Part shown: positions 41,519-50,704 of the stretch, in pieces
Position numbering within the stretch: the stretch's first letter is position 1
How the letters are laid out: each line of letters opens with the position of its first letter
NCBI GenBank assembly: GCA_014874185.1
Contig: JACWAF010000001.1
Coordinates: 1 to 55,157, forward strand
Source of the DNA: Nitrospirota bacterium
GTDB taxonomy: Bacteria; Nitrospirota; Thermodesulfovibrionia; Thermodesulfovibrionales; JdFR-88
Length of the DNA: 55,157 bases
Reading direction: 5' to 3'
Notes under the pieces: generated by a model
Seen by the model: only the letters and a program-made list of their open reading frames with translations
Told to the model about the DNA's origin: nothing
The model's database searches: none
Made by a program: the position numbers and the translations under genes

Positions 41519-43498
41519 TCATTGCTTGTCCACCAGGTGGCATTCATCGCATTCCCTCCCTGCAAACGGGGGATGAACATTCTTCTTGAACAGCTTGGGA
41601 TCCTTCGATGCGTGCGGGTCATGGCAGGAAACACAGTCCATCACGGAAGGATCTATGTTCAAATGGGCCTTGCTGAAATTGGGGTCTTTCAGGTCATGGC
41701 ATTGCCCGCAGAGTGCGCTTGTGGGCGGCTGCACCAGTAACTTCCGCTCGGCTGAACTGTGCGGCTTGTGGCATATCAGACAGTCCATAGCGGCCGCGGG
41801 GTGAGCCGTACCGGTTTTCATCCTTTCCTTTATGTCCTTGTGGCAGGTTAAACACAGGTCTGGGCTCTGGGCCAGCAGGAGCTTGTCCAGCTTGGCCTTG
41901 TGCGGGTTGTGGCACTTTGTGCACTCCCCTTCCTTTACAGGGGCATGAGCACTCTGGCCGGTCTGGAGCCCTTTGGCCATCCCGGTATGGCAGGTAAGGC
42001 AGAGCTTCTCCTGCCCGGCAACGAGGATGCCTTTCTTATTCGAGGCGTGCGGGTCGTGGCAGGTCAGGCACATCCCTTCCTTGAAAGGAGGATGGGTCAC
42101 TCCGGCCGCTTCCGGCTTCATCATATCCGCATGGCAGTTGGCGCACAGCTTGGAGCCGGACGCCTTCAGGAGCTTGGGCTCGTCAGAGGAATGCAGGTTA
42201 TGGCACACATTGCATTGCGAGTCCGCCACGGGCTTGTGAACGTAAGTCTTCGAGAACTTCGCTTCCATGTCCGGGTGGCATGTAAAGCAGACCTTATCCA
42301 TCCTGTCCCTGAACATCCCCGGGAGATTTGAGCCGTGCGGGTCGTGGCACGTGGTGCACATCTTCTGGGCAAACGGCGGATGGACGATTTTTTTGGTCTC
42401 CTTCTCCTTGGCGTGACAGCTCAGGCAGAGGTCGCCTTTTGAGGCTACCAACAAATCCTTGTGCTTGGCCGCATGCGGCATATGGCAGGTCAGGCAGCCT
42501 TTGCCGCCGGCCAGCGCCTTGTGCGCGAATGCCACCGGGGAGCCCTTCTCCTTATGGCACATTATGCAGAGCTGGTTGCCGCTCTTGACAAAAAGACGCG
42601 GGTTCTCCGAGGCGTGCGGGTTATGGCACAAAGTGCAATTGCCGGCCTTGAACGGGGCGTGTTCCACGGTGCCGCCGTTTTCGAGCTGCGCCTTGTCATG
42701 GCATTGGAAGCAGATGGCGCTTCCGTTTTTGGCCAACTCGAATGGCTTGGGAGAATCAGCGGGCTTATGGCACATATTGCAGGTCCCCGATTCCACCGGA
42801 TTGTGGACGCTTGTCTTCAGCAGCTTGGGCTGCTCGGAAGAATGCGGGTTATGGCAGATCACGCAGGACTTGGCCTGCTCCACCGGGTAGCCGCCATGGG
42901 CCTTCCTGAAACCCGAAGAGCCCTTGTCATGGCAGCTCAGGCAAAGGGGGACCTCCGCTTTTACGAGAAGATTTTTCTGGTCAGAGGCATGGGCCAGGTG
43001 ACAGGCCCCGCAGCCCTGTGTCTGAATTACCTTGTGCACGTCTTTCTTCTCGAAGGCGCTCTTGTCATGACACTTAAAGCAGACGTTGTTTCCATCTGAC
43101 TTGAGAAGATTGGCGCTGTTCGAGGCGTGCGGGTCGTGGCACGTGGTGCATTGGCCCTGCTGGAGGGCGCTGTGGATATTGGGCTTGTCCATGCCGATCT
43201 TCTGCCTGGAGTGGCAGGAATAACAGAGCTGGTTGCCCTCCCCCTTAAGCAGGAGCTTGGGCACAAGCCCGTGCCTCAAATGGCACTTCTCGCAGTTCTT
43301 CTCCTTGACCACCTCGTGCACCGTCTTCATGGACATGTACTTGTCGGCGAATTTCTTGTGGCAGTCCAGGCAGCTCTTGGCGGCGAATTTCATCCCGGCC
43401 ATTGACGTCCCGGAATTCGCAAGGAAGAGGACGGTGCCGGACAATAGAACAAACAAAACCGAAACTGCTAGCTTCCGCTTCCCATTCTTAAAAAACAT
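41519..43498 (-). CDS. Twenty-six-heme c-type cytochrome
   Basis: From MFFKNGKRKLAVSVLF (43498, AGGAGAAGGC upstream) the product has 659 aa with a signal peptide (VSVLFVLLSGTVLFLANSGTSMAG). I count 26 CXXCH sites, CLDCH first and CDECH last, about one heme per 25 residues. Repeats of about 50 residues carry two hemes each: VHxPVxxGxCxxCHNPHASxxPxLLKxxGxxLCxxCHxx. This density suggests an extended, wire-like heme chain. No lipobox or membrane segment is seen beyond the signal. Order in the operon (barrel, lipoproteins, chaperone, then both cytochromes) suggests a role in outer-membrane electron conduction. Confidence 0.93.
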   Translation of the reverse strand: MFFKNGKRKLAVSVLFVLLSGTVLFLANSGTSMAGMKFAAKSCLDCHKKFADKYMSMKTVHEVVKEKNCEKCHLRHGLVPKLLLKGEGNQLCYSCHSRQKIGMDKPNIHSALQQGQCTTCHDPHASNSANLLKSDGNNVCFKCHDKSAFEKKDVHKVIQTQGCGACHLAHASDQKNLLVKAEVPLCLSCHDKGSSGFRKAHGGYPVEQAKSCVICHNPHSSEQPKLLKTSVHNPVESGTCNMCHKPADSPKPFELAKNGSAICFQCHDKAQLENGGTVEHAPFKAGNCTLCHNPHASENPRLFVKSGNQLCIMCHKEKGSPVAFAHKALAGGKGCLTCHMPHAAKHKDLLVASKGDLCLSCHAKEKETKKIVHPPFAQKMCTTCHDPHGSNLPGMFRDRMDKVCFTCHPDMEAKFSKTYVHKPVADSQCNVCHNLHSSDEPKLLKASGSKLCANCHADMMKPEAAGVTHPPFKEGMCLTCHDPHASNKKGILVAGQEKLCLTCHTGMAKGLQTGQSAHAPVKEGECTKCHNPHKAKLDKLLLAQSPDLCLTCHKDIKERMKTGTAHPAAAMDCLICHKPHSSAERKLLVQPPTSALCGQCHDLKDPNFSKAHLNIDPSVMDCVSCHDPHASKDPKLFKKNVHPPFAGRECDECHLVDKQ

Positions 43499-43525
43499 GC
43501 CTTCTCCTAATTGTGTTGATCTCAT

Positions 43526-45337
43526 TTAATCCGTTAAATAGATTTTTACTTTGTAGGCCTTCCGGAGCTTTGCGGCCCAGTCATTGATGTCGGCATTGAG
43601 CTTCTCGCCATATATCTTTTTTGAGATTTCGTCCTTCACGGTATACAGGGGCGCGGGTTCGGGCGGGACCACGTCTTTTACATAGAGGACGTATACAGCC
43701 CCGTCCTCAGCGTTCATAAGCCTGTAATCGCCGGCCTTCGCCCCGCCGAGGCTCTTGCGCATTTTGGACGCCATTTGGGTAAGGGGTATGGCGTTCTGGG
43801 TGTCAATCTCGCCCTCCTTCTTCGAACGACCGTCCGCGTTTGTCTTCATCCATTCGAAATCCGTGCCTTTTACGAGTTTCCGCATCGCTGTTTCAGCCGA
43901 TTTTCCGTCCTTGAAGGCGATGCTCTTTACTCGCATCCTCTCTGGAGAGGTATACTCGCCCTTGTGTTTTTCGTAATAAGCATTCAGGTCGGCATCGGTC
44001 ACCTTCACGTCCGGCGCTATAACCTTACCGACAAATAGCCCAAACAGCAGCGAGTCAGTGTATTCTTTCATTTTCCGCTTGTATTCCGGCGATTTTTCAA
44101 GCCCCCTGGCAATGGCCTCTTTCAGGAAGAGTTTCCTATAGAGCATCTCATCCAGCACCTGGGGTTTTTGCTCGTTTACCTCATGGTTTTTCAATGCGTC
44201 CACCACGCCGTGGTAAAACTTTGCCTTGACCATGGACGAGAACTCGGCTACAGTGACGGGCTTTTCACCCTTTATAAAGACCAACCGGCGTTTGTCTTTC
44301 AGGCATCTCTTAAAGCCCTTCTCGCCATACTTGTCGTAATTCAGGCTGGCATAAAGCTTCTTGTCCAGCTTGACATATTTTTTGATGAGTTCTTTCTTAT
44401 AGTTGGCTATCGACCGATGCCTGGCATTTTGATAGGCGGTGTCCCCGGCTTCCTTCATCTTCGCCTCGTCCACCTTCTCCGGCACCTGCTTCTTGTCGAC
44501 CCTGAAGAAGGCGAACCCAAGCCCCACCCGGACGGGCTTTTTGTTTACTACTCCGATCTTCGCCTTTGCAACAGCCGAGGCTATTTCCGGCGACATGTCC
44601 CCTTTGGTCAGGAAATCCTTGTCTATGCCGCCCTGCGCCGTCCCGTTTTCAATATGGCTTTGCACTATCTTTGCGAAATCGACGCCGCTCTTGATCTCCT
44701 TCTCCACTCTTTTTTCGTCTTCGACTTTGGACAGGAGTATGGTGGTCAGCTTATATTGCATGGCGTTCTGCTTGTAGAGCTTATCCACATCCGCCTTTTT
44801 TGCCTTCAGCCCCTTCTCATGCTGGTCTACGAGCATCTGGCGCAGGGAGCCGTGCGAATAGGCCGTTATGAGATTCTTGACTTCCTTCATATCCGTAAGG
44901 CCCATGGTTTCGGCTTCGGAAACAAAGAGTTTTACATTTATCAAGCGGCCGAGCATCTCCATATAGTCTTTTTTCCCGGCCGATTTGGTCTCTCCCATTT
45001 CCTGTTTCCCGGCCGATTTGGTCTGCTCCACTTCCTGGTGCGAAGAGGCAAGGGCCTGGGTCAGGTCCTCCAGGGTTATAGGTTCTTTATTCACAACGGC
45101 CAGGGGGAATTTCTGGAACAGGGGAGAAAAAAGAGGTATCCTGGCGTTTATATAAAGGCTGATATTGCCGTCTGCGGGCTTCCCGCCGGAAGCGCCCTTT
45201 TCCGCAGCGCCCGGCCCGGTCGAGTTGGCTACCTGGGCCGCCGCGGGCGCAGCACCCTTTTCTCCTCCGGCAAAGGCCGGAAGGGCGGCAAACGCCAGCC
45301 CTGTAATAACTGCAAGCATAAGCGCTGTCTTTCTCAC
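43526..45337 (-). CDS. SurA/PpiC-like parvulin chaperone, exported
   Basis: The 603-aa product has a signal peptide (TALMLAVITGLAFAALPAFA), a SurA-N-like helical region (about 70-170; PLAVVNKEPITLEDLTQAL, LINVKLFVSEAETMGL) and two parvulin-type domains, near 190-265 (QYKLTTILLSKVEDEKRVEKEIKSG) and 430-560 (YTSPERMRVKSIAFKDGKSAETAMRKL). The doubled helical plus isomerase layout suggests a periplasmic chaperone for the barrel or the cytochromes. A TKSAGKQEMGETKSAGKKD stretch near 92-112 reflects a short tandem duplication in the DNA (44975-45030). Its start overlaps the upstream lipoprotein gene by four bases. Confidence 0.85.
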   Translation of the reverse strand: MRKTALMLAVITGLAFAALPAFAGGEKGAAPAAAQVANSTGPGAAEKGASGGKPADGNISLYINARIPLFSPLFQKFPLAVVNKEPITLEDLTQALASSHQEVEQTKSAGKQEMGETKSAGKKDYMEMLGRLINVKLFVSEAETMGLTDMKEVKNLITAYSHGSLRQMLVDQHEKGLKAKKADVDKLYKQNAMQYKLTTILLSKVEDEKRVEKEIKSGVDFAKIVQSHIENGTAQGGIDKDFLTKGDMSPEIASAVAKAKIGVVNKKPVRVGLGFAFFRVDKKQVPEKVDEAKMKEAGDTAYQNARHRSIANYKKELIKKYVKLDKKLYASLNYDKYGEKGFKRCLKDKRRLVFIKGEKPVTVAEFSSMVKAKFYHGVVDALKNHEVNEQKPQVLDEMLYRKLFLKEAIARGLEKSPEYKRKMKEYTDSLLFGLFVGKVIAPDVKVTDADLNAYYEKHKGEYTSPERMRVKSIAFKDGKSAETAMRKLVKGTDFEWMKTNADGRSKKEGEIDTQNAIPLTQMASKMRKSLGGAKAGDYRLMNAEDGAVYVLYVKDVVPPEPAPLYTVKDEISKKIYGEKLNADINDWAAKLRKAYKVKIYLTD

Positions 45338-46455
45338 TTTGTGTTTCTCCCGTTGCTTTTTTTGGTTTTCAGTTTTATCTTCATCATCTTGACCACAGCC
45401 TGAGCCATCCGGTCAGCCATCACCCCGGCCGTGCTGACCCTTCCCCGGTCGAAGAAGAAGACGCCGTCGTCGCCCCTGTTGTAACTGTCGGACGCCCAGA
45501 CTACTTCCATGCTCTTTTTTTCGATTGCGTTCACGAAGAACTCCACTACAGGATTGCCAGCCGGGCCCGTCGCGTCCTGGTATTGGCTTACGTAGCCGAT
45601 TATTACGAGGTCCGCGTTAAGGTTGTTGAATACGGTCTCCGCGTTTGGGATTGAAAGCCCGCCCTCCATTATGACCCTGTAATCCAGGAGGCCCTCCCTC
45701 ACCATGCCGGGCTCAACAACCGAAAACCCCGCCTTCCGCAATGCGTCTACGAAGTGAAGGGCCATCAGCTCGCCCGCATTCTTGCGCTCACTCCTGTTCA
45801 AGAAAGGTACAACGGCAATCCGGTACGCATGATCAGAGTCAAGGATGGGCGAGCGGTAGTGAATCTTGGGGCTGAACTTTCCATATGTTTTCACCGGCCG
45901 GGCCTCTCCTTTTTGAAGATAGCCCGCAAGTGATCCCGCTATTTTCCCGAACGCCCTTTTTTCCAGCCCAGGCAGGTTGTCGATAATGCCGAGGCCGAGG
46001 ATGCCTGGGTTGTCGTCCCCTGCCATCCCGGCGTCCTCTATCCAGAGTATCCGCGGATTATCTCCAGTGGAGACCAGCCGGCAGACGACGGACAGCCTTG
46101 GCGGGTTGTACTCGTTTATAAGCTCAATCGAGGTGATAAGCACTCCCCCTGTGCCCGTTTCAGCCTTGAAGGCCTTGGCCCTGCCGGCATCGATCCCTCC
46201 TATATAGCGAACGCGGTGCTCCGTCATGAACTTGTCCAGGTCCCGATCGTCAAGCACTTTTATCCCTCTGCTCTTTAAAGCGGATATCAAATCCATTCTT
46301 AGCTTGTTCAGATGAACGGGCTCGCCGCTCAGGTTTTCTATCGGGTAGACCGCGATCTTCAATCCCTGGGGGCCGGGGGCAGCGCTCTTTTGTTCCTGTC
46401 TTGCCGCCGCACATCCGTAAAGGAACAGAAAGCCGGCAAAAAGGAGGGAGGTCAT
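45334..46455 (-). CDS. Lipoprotein with two CsgG/LpoB-like domains
   Basis: From ATG 46455 (AGG just upstream, one base after the previous stop) the product has 373 aa. MTSLLFAGFLFLYGCAA is a lipoprotein signal. Two similar alpha/beta domains follow: LKIAVYPIENLSGEPVHLNKLRMDLISALKSRGIKVLDDRDLDKFM... and YRIAVVPFLNRSERKNAGELMALHFVDALRKAGFSVVEPGMVREGL..., each in the style of the CsgG/LpoB/GNA1162 group. These families form outer-membrane secretion pores or regulatory lipoproteins. The frame is open ten codons further upstream, overlapping the neighbour. Function here is inferred only from location. Confidence 0.75.
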   Translation of the reverse strand: MTSLLFAGFLFLYGCAAARQEQKSAAPGPQGLKIAVYPIENLSGEPVHLNKLRMDLISALKSRGIKVLDDRDLDKFMTEHRVRYIGGIDAGRAKAFKAETGTGGVLITSIELINEYNPPRLSVVCRLVSTGDNPRILWIEDAGMAGDDNPGILGLGIIDNLPGLEKRAFGKIAGSLAGYLQKGEARPVKTYGKFSPKIHYRSPILDSDHAYRIAVVPFLNRSERKNAGELMALHFVDALRKAGFSVVEPGMVREGLLDYRVIMEGGLSIPNAETVFNNLNADLVIIGYVSQYQDATGPAGNPVVEFFVNAIEKKSMEVVWASDSYNRGDDGVFFFDRGRVSTAGVMADRMAQAVVKMMKIKLKTKKSNGRNTK

Positions 46456-46456
46456 C

Positions 46457-47041
46457 TTACCTAAAGAGCTTGTTGATAAGTTCATCGACAGCGGCTTCGG
46501 TTACTCTGTCCATTGGCTCCCCGCCCCCGCCCAGGAGACGGTCTTTAAGGGTAACCCCTCCTTTGGTAGACTCAGCCGACCAGATTATCCTCCCCGATTC
46601 GGGTTCTATCATCTGAAGACTAAGGGAGATTACATTCGAGGAGCTGGTGCCGGACCTGATTTCGCCATATTCCCTGATAACGCCCGTAACGACCGCATTG
46701 GCATGGACAATGCCAGCAAATTTCTTTACCTCCTCCGCCGAGGGGGCAGTGGGGTTCACCATGCCGGACCTCGATATCCCCCGGACCACCTCGCCATTGG
46801 GAACAACGTAGACGCCCCCGGTGGACAGAAGCATTGTCATGAAGACATCGCGCACCCTGTCGGCCGAGCTCATGTTCCCCGAAAGGTTCTCAAAAGGCAG
46901 TACGGCGACTGTTTTTACCGCGCCGAAATCCATGTTCTGGTCCCTGTAAACCCCACGCCCCACACCGCCGCAGCCGGCCAGAAGGAGCATAAGAACAGAC
47001 AGGACAAGGCGGATAAAAATCGAATTACGCTTGAAAAACAT
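46457..47041 (-). CDS. Lipoprotein with one CsgG/LpoB/GNA1162-like domain
   Basis: From ATG 47041 (AAAGGAAAC upstream) the product has 194 aa with a lipobox LLLAGC. The mature part VKTVAVLPFENLSGNMSSADRVRDVFMTMLLSTGGVYVVPNGEVVRGI..., NAVVTGVIREYGEIRSGTSSSNVISLSLQMIEPESGRIIWSAE follows the GNA1162/CsgG pattern. It lies between the barrel gene and a second lipoprotein with two such domains, so three copies of the fold are encoded side by side. A curli-like secretion pore or a lipoprotein partner for the barrel are both possible. Confidence 0.78.
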   Translation of the reverse strand: MFFKRNSIFIRLVLSVLMLLLAGCGGVGRGVYRDQNMDFGAVKTVAVLPFENLSGNMSSADRVRDVFMTMLLSTGGVYVVPNGEVVRGISRSGMVNPTAPSAEEVKKFAGIVHANAVVTGVIREYGEIRSGTSSSNVISLSLQMIEPESGRIIWSAESTKGGVTLKDRLLGGGGEPMDRVTEAAVDELINKLFR

Positions 47042-47115
47042 ATGTTTCCTTTTTCCTGGATTAAGGGCCTGTCTAATATAGCACATGTACATACCCTCTA
47101 TCAATCTCTCTCATC

Positions 47116-49275
47116 TCAGAAAGTTTTCCTCAGACCCAGCGTGTAGCTCTCTGAATGGCTGACCTGGAGGTCGGAATCCGTGCTGAACCTGGCATAGGCG
47201 AAATCCAGGTATGTGCGGTTCAGGATATTCCACGAGACGGACGGGCTCAACATGCTGTTCTTGGTATTATTAAGAGAGTCCAGGTTCTGGCTGTAAGTGA
47301 AATTGAACTGGACGGCCCCGCCGGGGAAGGGCGACCAGTTAAGGCCATAGCCCTGAAGGGTCTCGGCCTTTCTTTCCGAAGCCTCCACGATCGCGTAGGA
47401 GGTAAAAATATAAAGGGTGTCAAACGGGCGATATGAGGCGTTGGCGTCAAACCGGCTTGCATTGGTGCTGATACCGGAGCCCGATGATTTTGTAAAACTG
47501 TAATCTGTTCCGAGCGCAAGTGTCCTATGTGGCGAAGCGGATACGCCGAAAAGGAAGCTCACATTCTCTTCCATGCTTCCATATTCATTTAAATTTGCGC
47601 TGTAGCCCGCGGACTGGACCAGGCTTACGCCTTGATATAACTGGGCGTTGTTGGTCAGGTATAGGCTGTTGCCCGCGGTAAACCTGCCTTTTTGTTCCGT
47701 GAGCTGTCCGCTGTATATCAGGCTCTCATTCAAGGTCCTGAGCGGCACGGCCCTGAGCCCGGCCGAATACGTGAGGGCGTTGTTTGTGAAACTGGGGTTG
47801 TAAGTGTATTCGTGGCCCACACTGCCCGTTACGGAGAATATCCTGTTCAGAACATAGTGTGTTGAATATGCATTTACCATGTCATACCTGAATATATTGT
47901 CCGACTCGTTCAAGGTGAACATGAAATTGTACTCGGAATGGGGTGTCAGGATAGTGCTTATGCTCAAATTGTAGAGGTTCGAAATCCTGGTGACCGAGTT
48001 TTTCGCGTGGGAAGCCGCCACCTGGCTGAATGCCTGCATCTCGGTCACGAATATATCCGGATACAGATTGGCCCCCGGGATATTCGGCGCAAGGGGGCTC
48101 ACCACCACCTTTATGGCCCTGGCCTTCACGTCCGGGAATTTTATATCGAACCGGTATCCGTTCTGATACGGACCGAAGGCGGCCTGAGAAACGGTTGCCC
48201 ATTGGCTCCATGCAGCCGTAGGCTGAGTGGGGTCGTCGTTGGTGGTATATATGCTCCAGGCGAAATAGCCGTAGATCTGGCTGGGCAGGTTCCTGTCCAC
48301 CCATATGATGACCTCGTTTACATCGGTAGGGTTCTGCAGGTCCAGGCCGATATTTCTGGGCAGGTTCGTGTTCGGTCCCACGGGTGGCAACCCTATATTC
48401 ACGGTGGTAGGAGCGGTAATATTGCCGTCTATAAGCCCCCCCAGAGAGGTGAGCGCCCCCAGGGTGGGTGTGTCGCTGGCCGCATACAGGCCGCTGGTCG
48501 GGAATAACTGAAGCGAAAACTCACCAGCCCCTCCGGAAGACATCTGCGTGTTGTCGAAAGTAAAGATATACCCGCTGCTCACGTTGACCCTGTTGAAAAA
48601 AGTGGCGGAGTATGTGCCCCTTCCCGAAACCGTCAGATCATTCGTCTTTATCCCGCTCAGTTTGTCTTCCGAGCTGGTGTAGTCGGTAAAGAGGTCCAGG
48701 TCGAGGCCCCTGATCTGTCTGTAAAAAACGCCCATGGAGACGCGGTTAGTGGCTATATTGATCGATTTTTTGCTCTCGTCGTAGTTTCGCATCTTGTCGA
48801 AGGTCAGGTTGAAGGTAGGCAGGTCTATCGGCTTCCAGCCCAAAATCCCGTGGTAATCCTCGTTTATCTGCGCCTCGCTCCCAGAGCTTTTGGTCTCATA
48901 ACGGTTGTACCCAAGTCCGTAATTGTAAAGAGCCGAAGTCCCCTGAATATCCAGATGCGGGTTCAGCATCCGGGAATTTGAACTGGACTCCGTACCGTTG
49001 CTCTTGATTTTTGACGTATTATATTCAAATGCGGACCCGGCGGTGAACCTTATATTCGGAAAGAGCAGCAGGTTGGCATTAAGCGAATAGAGCTGGTCCA
49101 GCGTATTTATGTGCGATTTGGTTGTTTCGCCGGTCGTTTTGTCCCTGCTTGTTGTATCAAAAATATTGTAGTTCAATTCCGCGCTGCCGCTCAGGAGCCC
49201 CATTCCGTAAGCCGCCGGTGCGATAAAAAAGGCGCACAAAAAAAAAATCCAGGCCCTAACGCACCAGCGCATCAC
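47116..49275 (-). CDS. Outer-membrane beta-barrel with discoidin-like insert
   Basis: The 719-aa product has a signal peptide (AWIFFLCAFFIAPAAYG) and ends in Phe after alternating hydrophobic residues (YTLGLRKTF), the outer-membrane assembly signal. Residues 25-270 and 430-719 are rich in amphipathic strands with aromatic girdle residues (YNYGLGYNRYETKSSG, FVTSYAIVEASER-like). In between, about 300-430 form a soluble domain (NIGLDLQNPTDVNEVIIWVDRN... IKFPDVKARAIKVVVSPL) resembling an F5/8 discoidin fold. It is the best candidate for the porin sheath of a porin-cytochrome conduit. Its start overlaps the upstream propeller gene stop. Confidence 0.8.
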   Translation of the reverse strand: MMRWCVRAWIFFLCAFFIAPAAYGMGLLSGSAELNYNIFDTTSRDKTTGETTKSHINTLDQLYSLNANLLLFPNIRFTAGSAFEYNTSKIKSNGTESSSNSRMLNPHLDIQGTSALYNYGLGYNRYETKSSGSEAQINEDYHGILGWKPIDLPTFNLTFDKMRNYDESKKSINIATNRVSMGVFYRQIRGLDLDLFTDYTSSEDKLSGIKTNDLTVSGRGTYSATFFNRVNVSSGYIFTFDNTQMSSGGAGEFSLQLFPTSGLYAASDTPTLGALTSLGGLIDGNITAPTTVNIGLPPVGPNTNLPRNIGLDLQNPTDVNEVIIWVDRNLPSQIYGYFAWSIYTTNDDPTQPTAAWSQWATVSQAAFGPYQNGYRFDIKFPDVKARAIKVVVSPLAPNIPGANLYPDIFVTEMQAFSQVAASHAKNSVTRISNLYNLSISTILTPHSEYNFMFTLNESDNIFRYDMVNAYSTHYVLNRIFSVTGSVGHEYTYNPSFTNNALTYSAGLRAVPLRTLNESLIYSGQLTEQKGRFTAGNSLYLTNNAQLYQGVSLVQSAGYSANLNEYGSMEENVSFLFGVSASPHRTLALGTDYSFTKSSGSGISTNASRFDANASYRPFDTLYIFTSYAIVEASERKAETLQGYGLNWSPFPGGAVQFNFTYSQNLDSLNNTKNSMLSPSVSWNILNRTYLDFAYARFSTDSDLQVSHSESYTLGLRKTF

Positions 49276-50675
49276 CTCTCACCCATCAGCACAATCCAAT
49301 ACGGGGCGGACCCCACGTCAAATTCCCCGATCTCCTGCTTACCTATAAGGTTGTTTACAACCACGCTGTGCCCGTCCTCCGATAGCGAATAGATCGCGTT
49401 CTCCTCGCCGTCTATCGCGATGAAGTCAGCCGGCACCCCGGTGTCCACATAATCGACCGGCAGAAGGGAAAACGGGTTGTATATTTCTATAGACCCGCTG
49501 CCTTTTTTCCCCAGGTAGATGAGGTCGGTAATCGGGTCCACTTTCAGAAAACTGGCCCCCATGCCCACCTTTATCCGGTTCAGGACGCCGAACGTGGAGG
49601 TGTCCATCACCGTCATGTACGGGCTCATGTCGTATATCAGATAAAGCCTGTCCCCGCGCGAACTGAACTGGGCCCTTATAGGCCCGGCCTCGGTGAAAAT
49701 AGTGGTCACCAGGGCCTTGTTGGCGATGTCTATCACGGAGACCGAGTTGGAAAACCTGTTCAGTACGTAAGCCCTGAGGCCCGTTCTGTCCATCAGTATC
49801 CAGTGCGGGTCCTTGCCTACGTTTATCCTTGCGGTCTCGATGAGCTGGGCGGGGTCCATTATGCTCACCGTGTCTGAGCCTGGATTAGCGGAAAGCAGCG
49901 TCTTGCCGTCCGGAGTAAGCGCCAGCTCACTGGGGCTGTCTCCGGGCCTCAGTTTTATCCTGTTGATGATTTCCTGCTCTTTCAGGTCTATAATGTCCAC
50001 TTCGTCCTCGCCGGAGACCGCCGCATAGAGCCTCCTGGCCTGCTGGTCAAGCGCAAGCCCTCTCGGGCCCCTGCCAAGCGCTATTATCCCCACCGGCTCC
50101 TTTGCCGTCTTGTCGAAGACGGTAAGGTCGTTCGAGCCGTAATCGGAGACATATCCCACTACCCCGGCAAGCGGCCTTGGCGGCGGCGAAATGACAAAGA
50201 AAGGCGAGAAATTCACTTCATTTTTTATGGAGGCGGAGTACCTGAGGTCCATCGTGAACAGGCTGGCCTTCTTCCTTTCCACCTTGAAGGGGAAAGCGCT
50301 GAGTGTGGGCCCCTTAGGGAAAAGCAGAGTGGCCCTGCCTTCCTCCTCCTTGAGGAAGGCGTCTTTTACGCCTACGTCGAAGCCGGTATAATTGCCCGGC
50401 GGGAGCTTGCCCTGCGCAAACAGGCGCTCTCTCCCCGGCCCGTAACCTTTCAGTTCGGTATAGGCCAGCTCCAGCGGATGGCGCGTCCCGTCATCTCTCA
50501 CCGCGGAGACCGAGTTGATCACCAGTGTAAGCCTGCTTGCATTCTGGGGAAGCGGCTTCAAATAAAGCAGGACCTCTCCATCCTGATCGAGGGGCGGCCT
50601 TATAACGGCCTGCCTTGCGGCAGAACACGCAGAGAGGATGAAAAAGGATAGCATAACAAGAAAAAGGCGCCTCAA
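49272..50675 (-). CDS. YVTN beta-propeller lipoprotein
   Basis: The first gene of the long electron-transfer operon. A TTG at 50675 is preceded by AGGAGG and gives MRRLFLVMLSFFILSACS, a tight lipoprotein signal, for 467 aa; the ATG at 50693 is an alternative adding MLAGGF but would place that Shine-Dalgarno inside the gene. A DUF4382-like N-terminal domain (about 25-160; VLLYLKPLPQNASRLTLVINSVSAVRDDG) precedes a seven-bladed YVTN propeller (about 170-467; SNDLTVFDKTAKEPVGIIALGRGPRGLAL, SDTVSIMDPAQL, NSVSVIDIANKALVTTI). It is probably anchored to the outer membrane. Confidence 0.82.
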   Translation of the reverse strand: MRRLFLVMLSFFILSACSAARQAVIRPPLDQDGEVLLYLKPLPQNASRLTLVINSVSAVRDDGTRHPLELAYTELKGYGPGRERLFAQGKLPPGNYTGFDVGVKDAFLKEEEGRATLLFPKGPTLSAFPFKVERKKASLFTMDLRYSASIKNEVNFSPFFVISPPPRPLAGVVGYVSDYGSNDLTVFDKTAKEPVGIIALGRGPRGLALDQQARRLYAAVSGEDEVDIIDLKEQEIINRIKLRPGDSPSELALTPDGKTLLSANPGSDTVSIMDPAQLIETARINVGKDPHWILMDRTGLRAYVLNRFSNSVSVIDIANKALVTTIFTEAGPIRAQFSSRGDRLYLIYDMSPYMTVMDTSTFGVLNRIKVGMGASFLKVDPITDLIYLGKKGSGSIEIYNPFSLLPVDYVDTGVPADFIAIDGEENAIYSLSEDGHSVVVNNLIGKQEIGEFDVGSAPYWIVLMGER

Positions 50676-50704
50676 AAAACCTCCTGCAAGCATAAACGTT
50701 GTAT

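Noticed and set aside
40245-43498. CRISPR-like periodicity in 40-43.5 kb
   Set aside because: The regular repeats are the CXXCH/PHAS codons of two multiheme cytochromes; there are no conserved direct repeats with unique spacers.
44168-45403. 411-codon plus-strand open frame opposite the parvulin gene
   Set aside because: It is antisense to a well-supported gene, shows no family features, and arises from the GC-rich codon bias of the minus-strand frame.
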